Positions 17,020-24,328 of a stretch of DNA of 64,000 nucleotides are shown piece after piece. Source of the DNA: Actinomycetes bacterium (GTDB lineage Bacteria > Actinomycetota > Acidimicrobiia > Acidimicrobiales > RAAP-2). The translations under genes and the position numbers were made by a program. The notes under the pieces are model-generated. The model made no database searches. It was not told where the DNA came from and worked only from the letters and a program-made list of their open reading frames with translations. Position 1 is the first letter of the stretch; each line of letters opens with the position of its first letter. The stretch spans positions 17,757 to 81,756 of the forward strand of contig JAJZDI010000012.1 in assembly GCA_021806045.1 (NCBI GenBank). Direction: 5' to 3'.

Positions 17020-17031
17020 CTACCCCGATAG
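17020..17031 (-). promoter_or_regulatory. CTA-N4-GGTAG motif upstream of sufB
   Basis: Read on the minus strand this is CTATCGGGGTAG, overlapping a TACTAT -10-like hexamer. The sufC1 promoter has CTACGCCGGTAG inside an inverted repeat, and both motifs are followed by GAAA within a few bases. A shared regulator site is possible. Confidence 0.4.
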
Positions 17032-17100
17032 TAACAACTAGCGACACGGCCACGGACACCCCGGGGCGGACACCGGCCCCCAGCGTGCCATCCTGGGCCG

Positions 17101-19251
17101 ATGACCGACGCCACCGCCCCCATCCCACCGGTCCCCGCGCGACGGCCGACCCGGCTCGAGGCCCACGGCGACGTCCGGGTGGACGAGTGGTACTGGCTCC
17201 GTGACCGGGACGACCCCGCCGTCCTCGACCACCTGCGGGCGGAGAACGCCCACACCGGGGCGGCCACCGCCCACACCGCCGCCCTCCAGGAGGCCCTCTA
17301 CGACGAGATCGTGGCCCGCATCGAGGAGACGGACCTCTCGGTGCCCAGCCGCAAGGGACCGTGGCTGTACTACCACCGCACCGAAGAAGGGAAGCAGTAC
17401 GGGATCCACTGCCGCCGGCCGGCCGGTGGCGCCGGCGCCGACGAGGTCCTCCCGCCGGGCTCGCCCCCCCCGGCCGACGAGCAGGTCATCCTCGACGAGA
17501 ACGCACTGGCCGAGGGCCATGACTATTTCGCCCTCGGCAACCTGTCGGTCAGCCCCGACCACCGGTGGCTCGTCTACTCCACCGACGTCACCGGTGGCGA
17601 GCGCTACACGTTGCGGGTCCTCGACCTCGACAGCGGCGAGCTGTCCCCCGAGGCGATCGAGGACACCTCCTACGGGTGTGCCTGGTTCGACGACAACGCC
17701 ACCATCCTCTACGTCCGGGTCGACGAGGCCATGCGACCCCACCAGCTCTGGCGCCACCGGGTGGGCGGCGACCCGGCCGCCGACACGCTCGTCCTGGAGG
17801 AGCCGGACGAGCACTTCTTCCTGGGGGTGGGGCGGACGCGCGACGACCGGTTCGTGGTGTGCGCCCTCGACTCGAAGACGACGTCCGAGGTCCACGTGCT
17901 CGAGGCCGGCGACCCGGACGGCACCTTCCGGCCACTCGCCCCGAGGCGGCCCGGCGTCGAGTACCACGTCGAGCACGACCGCGCCGGGCGGGACGGCGCC
18001 GGGCGGTTCCTCGTCACGACGAACGACGGGGCGCCGGACTTCCGGCTCCTCGACGCGCCCGACGACCCGTCGGACCCGTCGTCGTGGACCGAGGTCCTCC
18101 CCCACCGCCCGGGTGTCCGCCTCGAGGGGGTGGACGCCTTCGCCGGGCACCTCGTCGTCTACGAGCGGGACGGGGGGGAGTCGCGGGCCCGGGTGGTGGA
18201 CCGGGCCACCGGTGCCTCCGCCCCCATCGCACAGCCGGAGTCTCCCTCCACCGTGTGGGGGGCGGCCAACCCCGAGTACGACAGCGCCGTCGTGCGCTAC
18301 GAGTACACGTCGCTCGTCACCCCCCGATCCGTCTACGACCTCGACATGGCGAGCGGCGAGCGCCGCCTGCGCAAGCGCCAGCCCGTCCTCGGCGACTTCG
18401 ACCCCACCCGCTACCGGACCGAGCGCCGGTGGGTCGCCGCCGGGGACGGGGTCGAGGTGCCCGTGTCGCTCGTGTGGCGGGCGGACCTGGTGGGCGAGGT
18501 GCCCGGGGCCAACGGTCCGTCACCCTGCCTCCTCTACGGCTACGGCTCCTACGAGGCGTCGATGGACCCCACCTTCTCGTCGATCCGCCTGAGCCTGCTC
18601 GACCGGGGGTTCGTCTACGCCATCGCCCACGTGCGCGGTGGCGGCGAGCTGGGCCGGCGGTGGTACGAGGAGGGCAAGCTGGCGGCCAAGCCCCACACGT
18701 TCTCCGACTTCGTCGCCTGCGCCCGGGCGCTGGTCGACACCGGAGTCACCGCCCCGGACCGCCTGGTGGCCCGGGGGGGGAGCGCCGGCGGCCTCCTCAT
18801 GGGCGCGGTGGCCAACGCGGCGCCCGACCTGTTCCGGGCCATCGTGGCCGAGGTCCCCTTCGTCGACTGCCTGACCACGATGATGGACCCGACGCTGCCG
18901 CTCACCGTGACCGAGTGGGAGGAGTGGGGCAACCCGGTGGAGGACGAGGCCATCTACCGGGTGATGAAGTCCTACTCGCCCTACGACAACGTGCGCGCCA
19001 CCGACGGGCACGGCCGCCCCGTCCGCTACCCGGACATCCTGGCCACCGCCGGCCTGTCCGACCCGCGGGTCGGCTTCTGGGAGCCGGCCAAGTGGGTGGC
19101 ACGCCTGCGTGCCGCCAACCCGGACAACCGGGTCCTCCTCCGGGTGGAGCTCGACGCCGGCCACGGGGGCCCGTCCGGCCGCTACGAAGCCTGGCGGGAC
19201 GAGGCCTTCGTGCTGGCCTTCGTGCTCGACGCGGTGGGGATGGGCGCCTGA
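17101..19251 (+). CDS. Oligopeptidase B / prolyl oligopeptidase family (S9A) serine peptidase
   Basis: A 716-aa S9A peptidase: an N-terminal seven-bladed propeller (about residues 70-410) followed by the alpha/beta-hydrolase domain. The signature [16 protein letters not shown] at the N-terminus is typical of oligopeptidase B (PtrB). The nucleophile lies in [16 protein letters not shown] (about residue 560), followed by [19 protein letters not shown] (Asp) and [14 protein letters not shown] (His). The [14 protein letters not shown] segment is also family-typical. It cleaves short peptides after basic residues in the cytoplasm. CATCCT ends 6 nt before the ATG, so it may be leaderless. It is divergent from sufB by 121 bp. 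Confidence 0.94.
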   Translation: MTDATAPIPPVPARRPTRLEAHGDVRVDEWYWLRDRDDPAVLDHLRAENAHTGAATAHTAALQEALYDEIVARIEETDLSVPSRKGPWLYYHRTEEGKQYGIHCRRPAGGAGADEVLPPGSPPPADEQVILDENALAEGHDYFALGNLSVSPDHRWLVYSTDVTGGERYTLRVLDLDSGELSPEAIEDTSYGCAWFDDNATILYVRVDEAMRPHQLWRHRVGGDPAADTLVLEEPDEHFFLGVGRTRDDRFVVCALDSKTTSEVHVLEAGDPDGTFRPLAPRRPGVEYHVEHDRAGRDGAGRFLVTTNDGAPDFRLLDAPDDPSDPSSWTEVLPHRPGVRLEGVDAFAGHLVVYERDGGESRARVVDRATGASAPIAQPESPSTVWGAANPEYDSAVVRYEYTSLVTPRSVYDLDMASGERRLRKRQPVLGDFDPTRYRTERRWVAAGDGVEVPVSLVWRADLVGEVPGANGPSPCLLYGYGSYEASMDPTFSSIRLSLLDRGFVYAIAHVRGGGELGRRWYEEGKLAAKPHTFSDFVACARALVDTGVTAPDRLVARGGSAGGLLMGAVANAAPDLFRAIVAEVPFVDCLTTMMDPTLPLTVTEWEEWGNPVEDEAIYRVMKSYSPYDNVRATDGHGRPVRYPDILATAGLSDPRVGFWEPAKWVARLRAANPDNRVLLRVELDAGHGGPSGRYEAWRDEAFVLAFVLDAVGMGA

Positions 19252-19258
19252 GGCAGGG

Positions 19259-20317
19259 TCAGCCGCCAGCGCCCGATCCGGTCCCGGCCGGAGACGTCGT
19301 GGCCGAGGCGGGAGGCGCTGTCGTGGGTGGCGACGTGGTCGGTGGCGCTGTGGTCGGTGGCGCTGTCGTGGGTGGGACGGTCGTCACGGGTGACGTGGTC
19401 GAGGGCGACGTGGCGGGCGGCGTCGACCCCTGGGGGACGAACGTCGCGGTGAAGGGTGTGTGGCTCCCCGTGGGCATGACCACGGGTACCCCGTCCACCT
19501 GGAGGTTCGCCGGCGCCCCGATCAGGACCGAGACGGTCCCCGTGGCGTCGATCGTCTGTGCCTGATTCGAGGGGATGGTCCCGGTGAACAGCACCGACCC
19601 CGACGACGCGCTGGTGGCCTGGACCCACGACGGTCCGGCACCGGCGGTCACCGTCACCCGGTAGGTGGCCGACGCCACCGGGAAGGTGGCCGCCTGGGCC
19701 GTGCTGGAGGTGGCCACCACCTGAGCCGGGGCGGTGGTCGTGGTCGACGGCACCGTCGTCCCCGTCGGGTGGACGGCACGCGGCCGCGTTGTGGCCGTGG
19801 TGCGGCTCGTCCGGTGCCCGGCGGCCCGTGAGCCGATGAGGGCGAGGGCGCCGATCACGACCACCGCCGCGATGGCGGCAGCCACCGGGGCCATGCTCCT
19901 GCTCCGGCGGTTCATGGTGGTGAGGGCGTTGCGCCTGGTCCGATCGGAGCGGAAGGCGGCGCTCGGCGCGCCACTGGTGCCAGTGGCGCCGTCCGCCGCC
20001 TGGCCGGCACCTGCGTCGTCGAAGACCAGCGGCACGCCCGCACCGGCTCCGGGAGCGCCCGGGCCGGCGCCCGTCGGAGCGCCCGGGATCAGGTCGTCGG
20101 GCGGGGCGACCTGGCCCCCGTCTTCGCCCGGGCGGCCGAGGATCCTGATGGCGGGACGCTCGGTTCGGTGGGTGATCGTCTCGATGGTGCCCAGCGCGTC
20201 GTGGTAACGCTCGACCGAGTGCAGCTCGTCGGTCGACGCACGGCGCCCGAGGCGCGCCAGGACCACACCCAGCGCCACCGCCACGACTGCCAGCACCACG
20301 ACCACCATCCCGTCCAT
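19259..20317 (-). CDS. Membrane protein with RodZ C-terminal-like (DUF4115) domain
   Basis: A 352-aa protein with two hydrophobic segments, an N-terminal one (MVVVVLAVVAVALGVVLA, residues 4-21) and a second near 147-166 (APVAAAIAAVVVIGALALIG). Thr/Pro linkers flank an external beta domain (YRVTVTAGAGPSWVQATSASS...GSVSVLIGAPANLQVDGVPV in style) typical of the DUF4115 tail of RodZ, which associates with the MreB elongation machinery. Unlike RodZ it has no visible N-terminal helix-turn-helix. The C-terminus is a (PPTTAPPTT)-type repeat, encoded by short DNA repeats at about 19311-19400. It starts at ATG 20317, or 20308. Its stop lies 8 nt from the convergent oligopeptidase stop. Confidence 0.7.
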   Translation of the reverse strand: MDGMVVVVLAVVAVALGVVLARLGRRASTDELHSVERYHDALGTIETITHRTERPAIRILGRPGEDGGQVAPPDDLIPGAPTGAGPGAPGAGAGVPLVFDDAGAGQAADGATGTSGAPSAAFRSDRTRRNALTTMNRRSRSMAPVAAAIAAVVVIGALALIGSRAAGHRTSRTTATTRPRAVHPTGTTVPSTTTTAPAQVVATSSTAQAATFPVASATYRVTVTAGAGPSWVQATSASSGSVLFTGTIPSNQAQTIDATGTVSVLIGAPANLQVDGVPVVMPTGSHTPFTATFVPQGSTPPATSPSTTSPVTTVPPTTAPPTTAPPTTSPPTTAPPASATTSPAGTGSGAGG

Positions 20318-20364
20318 TCAACCGGATACCGGACCGGCGGTGCGTGCGGCCCGGCGGGAGCCCC

Positions 20365-21324
20365 TCAGATGGCGGTGACGGACGTCATCCCCCCGTCCAC
20401 GACCAGGTGTGTCCCCGTCACGAACGACGCCTCGTCGGACAGGAGGAAGCGGATGGGCCGGGCGATCTCGGCAGGATCGGCGATGCGGCCGAGCGGGGTC
20501 CGCTCCTCGATGCGCTGGCGGAACCCCGGGAGGTCGAAGGCGGGAATGAGCATCGGGGTCGCCACCGCCCCCGGGCACACCGCGTTGACCCGGAACCCGT
20601 CGATCGCATAGCGGTGGGCCACCGAGCGCATGAGGCCCAGCACCGCCGCCTTCGACGAGCAGTAGGCGGCCAGCATGGCGCTGCCGAACAGGCCCTCGAT
20701 GGACGAGACGAGCACGGCGGCCGAGCCGGGTCCGGCGGCCCGGAAGGGCTCGAGCAGGGCGCGCAGCAGGAGCGCGGCGGCACGGACGTTCACGTCGAGG
20801 ACCGGGTCCCAGGTGGCCTCGTCGATGAAGTCGATCGACATGGGACCCGAGATCCCGGCGGCGTGCACGAAGCCGCCGATCGACTCCAGGGAATCGAGCG
20901 CCTCGGCCAGGGCCGGTCCGTGGGCGGAGCTGTCCGTCACGTCGATGGTCGCCGCACAGGCCCGCACCCCGTGGGTGCGGGCGCACATCTCGGCGGTCTC
21001 GGCCGCCCCGTCGCCGTCCATGTCCCACACCGCGACCGGCCGGCCAGCCTCGGCCACCGCCAGGGCGGTGGCCCGCCCGATACCCGAAGCGCCGCCGGTG
21101 ACGAGGACGCCGGTGCCGGGGACGGCCGGCGCCACGTGGCCCGGCGTGGCCCGGCGCGGCCTGGGGCGGGCGGCCGCCCCCGCCGCCGTGCGCGTTGACG
21201 ACGTCGAGCGGGGGGTCGAGCGGCGGGCGGCGTTCGACGGCGCCTTCGTCCCCGTCCCCGTCCTGCGGGCGGGGCCGTTCCGGGGCCCGGGCGTGCCCGC
21301 TGGGGTGCCGGCTCCAGGTGTCAT
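20365..21324 (-). CDS. Short-chain dehydrogenase/reductase with N-terminal extension
   Basis: An SDR oxidoreductase: VTGGASGIGRATALA (Rossmann), DMDGDG, GGFVHAAGISG (NAG-like), the catalytic Ser in VLVSSIEG, YCSSKAAV (YxxxK), CPGAVATPML and TGTHLVVDGG. The ATG at 21324 has a GGAAGGA Shine-Dalgarno but gives a 319-aa protein with about 70 residues of Pro/Arg/Thr/Ala low-complexity sequence before the fold. A GTG at 21135 would give a normal 256-aa SDR but lacks a ribosome site. I keep the longer start with reservation. It lies downstream of the epimerase-like/flavin-reductase/MBL set on the same strand. Substrate unknown. Confidence 0.8.
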   Translation of the reverse strand: MTPGAGTPAGTPGPRNGPARRTGTGTKAPSNAARRSTPRSTSSTRTAAGAAARPRPRRATPGHVAPAVPGTGVLVTGGASGIGRATALAVAEAGRPVAVWDMDGDGAAETAEMCARTHGVRACAATIDVTDSSAHGPALAEALDSLESIGGFVHAAGISGPMSIDFIDEATWDPVLDVNVRAAALLLRALLEPFRAAGPGSAAVLVSSIEGLFGSAMLAAYCSSKAAVLGLMRSVAHRYAIDGFRVNAVCPGAVATPMLIPAFDLPGFRQRIEERTPLGRIADPAEIARPIRFLLSDEASFVTGTHLVVDGGMTSVTAI

Positions 21325-21415
21325 GTGGTCCGTCCTTCCCGGGCGGGGCAGCGTGCCCACCCGATCATGACCGCCGGCCATCCCGACCGGCGGGGCCGGG
21401 TGCCGGCGGGACAGG

Positions 21416-21967
21416 TCAGGTCCGCAGCCCCATCGTGGGCATGAGGTGCGGCTCGAGCTCCCGCCGGAGCGGGTTCGTCCGGTCGCGCTCGGAGACGACC
21501 GGGGCGTCGACGCCCCAGTCGGCGGCGATCTCGGGGTCGTCCCATGCGACCCCCAGCTCGTCGGCAGGGTTGTAGTAGGAGTCGACGAGGTACCAGAGGG
21601 TGATGTCGGAGAGGGCGGCGAACCCGTGGGCGACACCGGGCGGGATGAACAGTCCCCGGTCGGTGCCGCCGTCCAGATCGAGACCGAGCGTGGCGCCTTC
21701 GGTGGGCGAGCCGCGGCGGAGGTCGTGGAGGACGACCCGTGCCGTGCCCGCCAGCACGTACCAGTAGTCGGCCTGGTGGAGGTGGTAGTGGAGACCGACC
21801 AGGGCCCCCCCTTCCTTCACCGATCGGTTCCCCTGGACCATCTCGCGGCCGAGCGGGAACCACGAGCGCCGGTAGGTCTCCACGAACCTGCCCCGCTCGT
21901 CGCCGTGGACGTCGGGCTCGACGACGACCACATCGGCGATGACATCGGACTGGGTGATCACGGGCAT
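21416..21967 (-). CDS. dTDP-4-dehydrorhamnose 3,5-epimerase family protein
   Basis: A 183-aa cupin-fold protein of the RmlC family. It contains DERGRFVETYRRSWFP, ALVGLHYHLHQADYWYVLAGTARVVLHDLRRGSPT, RGLFIPPGVAHGFAALSDITLWYLVDSYYNP and LGVAWDDPEIAADWGV, in RmlC order, with the catalytic His in the LHYHL block. RmlC epimerises dTDP-4-keto-6-deoxyglucose on the way to dTDP-rhamnose. No rmlABD genes are in the window, so the sugar nucleotide is uncertain. The ATG at 21967 begins 2 nt after the flavin reductase stop, so the genes form one minus-strand operon (MBL, flavin reductase, epimerase). Confidence 0.85.
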   Translation of the reverse strand: MPVITQSDVIADVVVVEPDVHGDERGRFVETYRRSWFPLGREMVQGNRSVKEGGALVGLHYHLHQADYWYVLAGTARVVLHDLRRGSPTEGATLGLDLDGGTDRGLFIPPGVAHGFAALSDITLWYLVDSYYNPADELGVAWDDPEIAADWGVDAPVVSERDRTNPLRRELEPHLMPTMGLRT

Positions 21968-21969
21968 GG

Positions 21970-22491
21970 TCAGTCGTCTCCCTCCAGTGGCCCCCCCGCT
22001 TCGAGGCGGGCGAAGTCGCGGTCGTAGAACACCAGCGGCCGGCCGTCGCCCGTCCCCAGGTCGAGGACGCGACCGATGACGATCTCGTGATCCCCGGCGT
22101 CGTGGGTCAGCTCGAGCCTGCAGTCCACCCACGCCAGCGAGCCCTGGAGCCTCGGCGAGCCCGTCAGCTCGGCCGGCTCCCACCGCACGTCGGAGAACTT
22201 GTCGGCACCCGACGCCGCGAACCGCCGGGCCAGCTCCTCCTGGCCCTCGGCCAGGATGTTCACGCAGAACGCCCCGGCCCGCTGGATGCGGGGCCAGCTG
22301 GTCGAGGTCTTCGCAGGGGCGAGCGACACGAAGGGCGGGTCGATCGACAGCGAGACGAAGCTCTGGCAGGTGAAGCCGGCCGGCGATCCCTCCTCCAGCG
22401 CGGTGACGATGGTGACGCCGGTTGCGAACCTGGCCATCACGTCCTTGAAGGCCGCCACGTCGATGCCCGGCCGGGCCGCCCCCCCGGTCAC
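21970..22491 (-). CDS. Flavin reductase family (FMN-binding split barrel) protein
   Basis: A 173-aa NAD(P)H:flavin reductase of the HpaC/NtaB type. It starts FKDVMARFATGVTIVTA, then GFTCQSFVSLSIDPPFVSLAPAKTSTSWPRI and GAFCVNILAEGQEELARRFAASGADKF, ending with HEIVIGRVLDL and a PLVFYDRDFARL element. These proteins supply reduced flavin to two-component monooxygenases. No monooxygenase is directly adjacent. The GTG at 22491 overlaps the stop of the MBL hydrolase gene (GTGA). Confidence 0.9.
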   Translation of the reverse strand: MTGGAARPGIDVAAFKDVMARFATGVTIVTALEEGSPAGFTCQSFVSLSIDPPFVSLAPAKTSTSWPRIQRAGAFCVNILAEGQEELARRFAASGADKFSDVRWEPAELTGSPRLQGSLAWVDCRLELTHDAGDHEIVIGRVLDLGTGDGRPLVFYDRDFARLEAGGPLEGDD

Positions 22492-23342
22492 GCCTCCTCC
22501 AGCTCGACCGTCGTGCCCTCGGCGGCTGCCGCGACCTCGACGCTCCGTCGCGGTGCCAGCCTGCGGGCTCGCACGAGCATCTGGTCGATGTCGCGGTCGC
22601 CGTGGGCGGGGTCGTGGTGGAACAGGGACAGCCGCTTCGCCCCCGACTCGAGGGCCACGTGGACGGCATAGGCGATGGTCGAGTGCCCCCAGTCGGCGCG
22701 GGTGAGGAACTCGTCATCGGTGTACTGGGCGTCGTGGATGAGCAGGTCGACGTCCTCGCACAGTTCGAGGACCCGGTCGTCGATGGCCCGGCGGTCGGCG
22801 GGTGCCTGATGGTCCGGGAGGTAGGCGAGCGAGCGCCCGCCATGCTCGATGCGGAACCCAAGGGTCTCGCCCCGGTGGGGGACGTGCCTGGCCCGCACGG
22901 TGAACCCGCCCACCGTCAGGTCGCCGGTGCCGTCCACCTCGTGGACCCGGATGTCCCCCCGGAACTCGCCGAGGTGGATGGGGAAGAAGGGCGGTTTGAC
23001 CGCGTCGGTGAGGACCTCGCTCAGCGGTTGGCCGGGTTGTCGGGGCCCGTAGATGTCGAGGAGGGCGCCCGGCTCACGCAGGGGGGCGAAGAAGGGGAGG
23101 CCGAGGATGTGGTCGTAGTGCAGGTGGGTCAGGAACGCGGTGGCCGCCAGCGGGACGCCCGACTGGCGCAGCGGTCGCTCCAAAGCCTCGCCCAGCGGAC
23201 GCAGTCCCGTCCCCAGGTCGAGAACGACGGGCGGCTCCCTGTCCGCCTCGACCAGCACGCACGAGGTGTTGCCCCCGTAGCGCCGTTGGCGGTCGGATGA
23301 GCATGGGCACGAGCCCCGGACGCCGTAGTAGGTGACCTTCAC
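22488..23342 (-). CDS. MBL-fold hydrolase (phosphodiesterase-like)
   Basis: A 284-aa metallo-beta-lactamase-fold protein. It begins KVTYYGVRGSCPCSSDRQRRYGGNTSCVLVE, typical of the PhnP/RNase Z-like MBL phosphodiesterase branch, and has the metal motif THLHYDHILGLPFF (about 91-104), VPHRGETLGFRIEHGGRSLAYLPDH and FHHDPAHGDRDID. These suggest action on a cyclic nucleotide or other phosphodiester. The GTG start at 23342 has TAGCCT 9 nt upstream on the minus strand. It is divergent from the alpha/beta hydrolase by 73 bp and first in the three-gene minus-strand operon. Confidence 0.85.
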   Translation of the reverse strand: MKVTYYGVRGSCPCSSDRQRRYGGNTSCVLVEADREPPVVLDLGTGLRPLGEALERPLRQSGVPLAATAFLTHLHYDHILGLPFFAPLREPGALLDIYGPRQPGQPLSEVLTDAVKPPFFPIHLGEFRGDIRVHEVDGTGDLTVGGFTVRARHVPHRGETLGFRIEHGGRSLAYLPDHQAPADRRAIDDRVLELCEDVDLLIHDAQYTDDEFLTRADWGHSTIAYAVHVALESGAKRLSLFHHDPAHGDRDIDQMLVRARRLAPRRSVEVAAAAEGTTVELEEA

Positions 23343-23415
23343 CGAGGCAGGAGGCTACCCGCGACCGGCCGCCGGCTCCCGGTCCCGCCCCAGGCAGGAC
23401 GGTAGGGTGCCGGCC

Positions 23416-24315
23416 ATGGACCCCTCGCCGCAGCCGCCGGACCTCCACCCCATCCGCACCGTCCGGGTGAACGGGACGGAGATCGCCGCACTCGTGTCCG
23501 GGCCGGCCACCGGTCCGCTCGCCCTGTGCCTCCACGGCTTCCCCGACAGTCCCCACACCTGGCGCCACCTCACCCCCCGACTGGTCGAGGCCGGCTTCCG
23601 CGTCGTGGCGCCGTTCATGCGCGGCTACGCACCGAGCGCGGTCCCCGCCGACGGCCGCTACGACATCGGCACGCTCGGCCTCGACGCATGCGCCCTCCAC
23701 GACGCCTTCGGAGGCGGCGACGACGCGGTGATCATCGGCCACGACTGGGGGGCGTTCGCCACCTACGCGGCGGCCGCGCACCAGCCGGAGCGGTGGCGGC
23801 GGGTGGTCACGGCGTCGGTGGCTCCCCAGGCCTCCATGGCCGAGGGCTTCCTCACCTACGACCAGCTCCGGCGGAGCTGGTACGTCTTCTTCTTCCAGAC
23901 ACCGCTGGCCGAGTTCGCCGTGCCTGCGGAGAACATGGCCTTCATCGAACGGCTGTGGGCCGACTGGTCGCCCGGCTACGACGCCAACGACGACGTGGCC
24001 CGGGTGAAGGAGGCCATCGGGGCACCCGAGCACCTCGGTGCCGCCCTCGGGTACTACCGGGCCATGTTCGCCGGCCCGCCCGACGACCCGGACGCTGCGG
24101 CGGCCCAGGCAGCCTCGGCCACCGTCGCCCCCCAACCCACCCTCTACCTGCACGGGTCGACCGACGGCTGCATGGGCGTCGACATCATCGGACCCGTGGC
24201 CGACCATCTCGCACCCGGATCGCGGGTCGAGATCGTCGAGGGCGCGGGCCACTTCCTCCACCTCGAACAACCCGACCTGGTCGGGGACCACATCATCGGC
24301 TTCCTCACCGAGTGA
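23416..24315 (+). CDS. Alpha/beta hydrolase (epoxide hydrolase/haloalkane dehalogenase-like)
   Basis: A 299-aa alpha/beta-hydrolase: the oxyanion-hole motif LHGFPDSPHTWRHL (about residues 43-56), the nucleophile elbow IIGHDWGAFATY with Asp as nucleophile, the acid-region LHGSTDGCMG and the catalytic His in VEGAGHFLHLEQPD. An Asp nucleophile in GHDWG with HGFP is typical of epoxide hydrolases. The ATG at 23416 has TAGGGT 7 nt before it and no Shine-Dalgarno. It is followed 13 nt later by the repeat-protein gene on the same strand. The substrate is not predictable. Confidence 0.87.
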   Translation: MDPSPQPPDLHPIRTVRVNGTEIAALVSGPATGPLALCLHGFPDSPHTWRHLTPRLVEAGFRVVAPFMRGYAPSAVPADGRYDIGTLGLDACALHDAFGGGDDAVIIGHDWGAFATYAAAAHQPERWRRVVTASVAPQASMAEGFLTYDQLRRSWYVFFFQTPLAEFAVPAENMAFIERLWADWSPGYDANDDVARVKEAIGAPEHLGAALGYYRAMFAGPPDDPDAAAAQAASATVAPQPTLYLHGSTDGCMGVDIIGPVADHLAPGSRVEIVEGAGHFLHLEQPDLVGDHIIGFLTE

Positions 24316-24328
24316 GGCCGGGAGCAGC

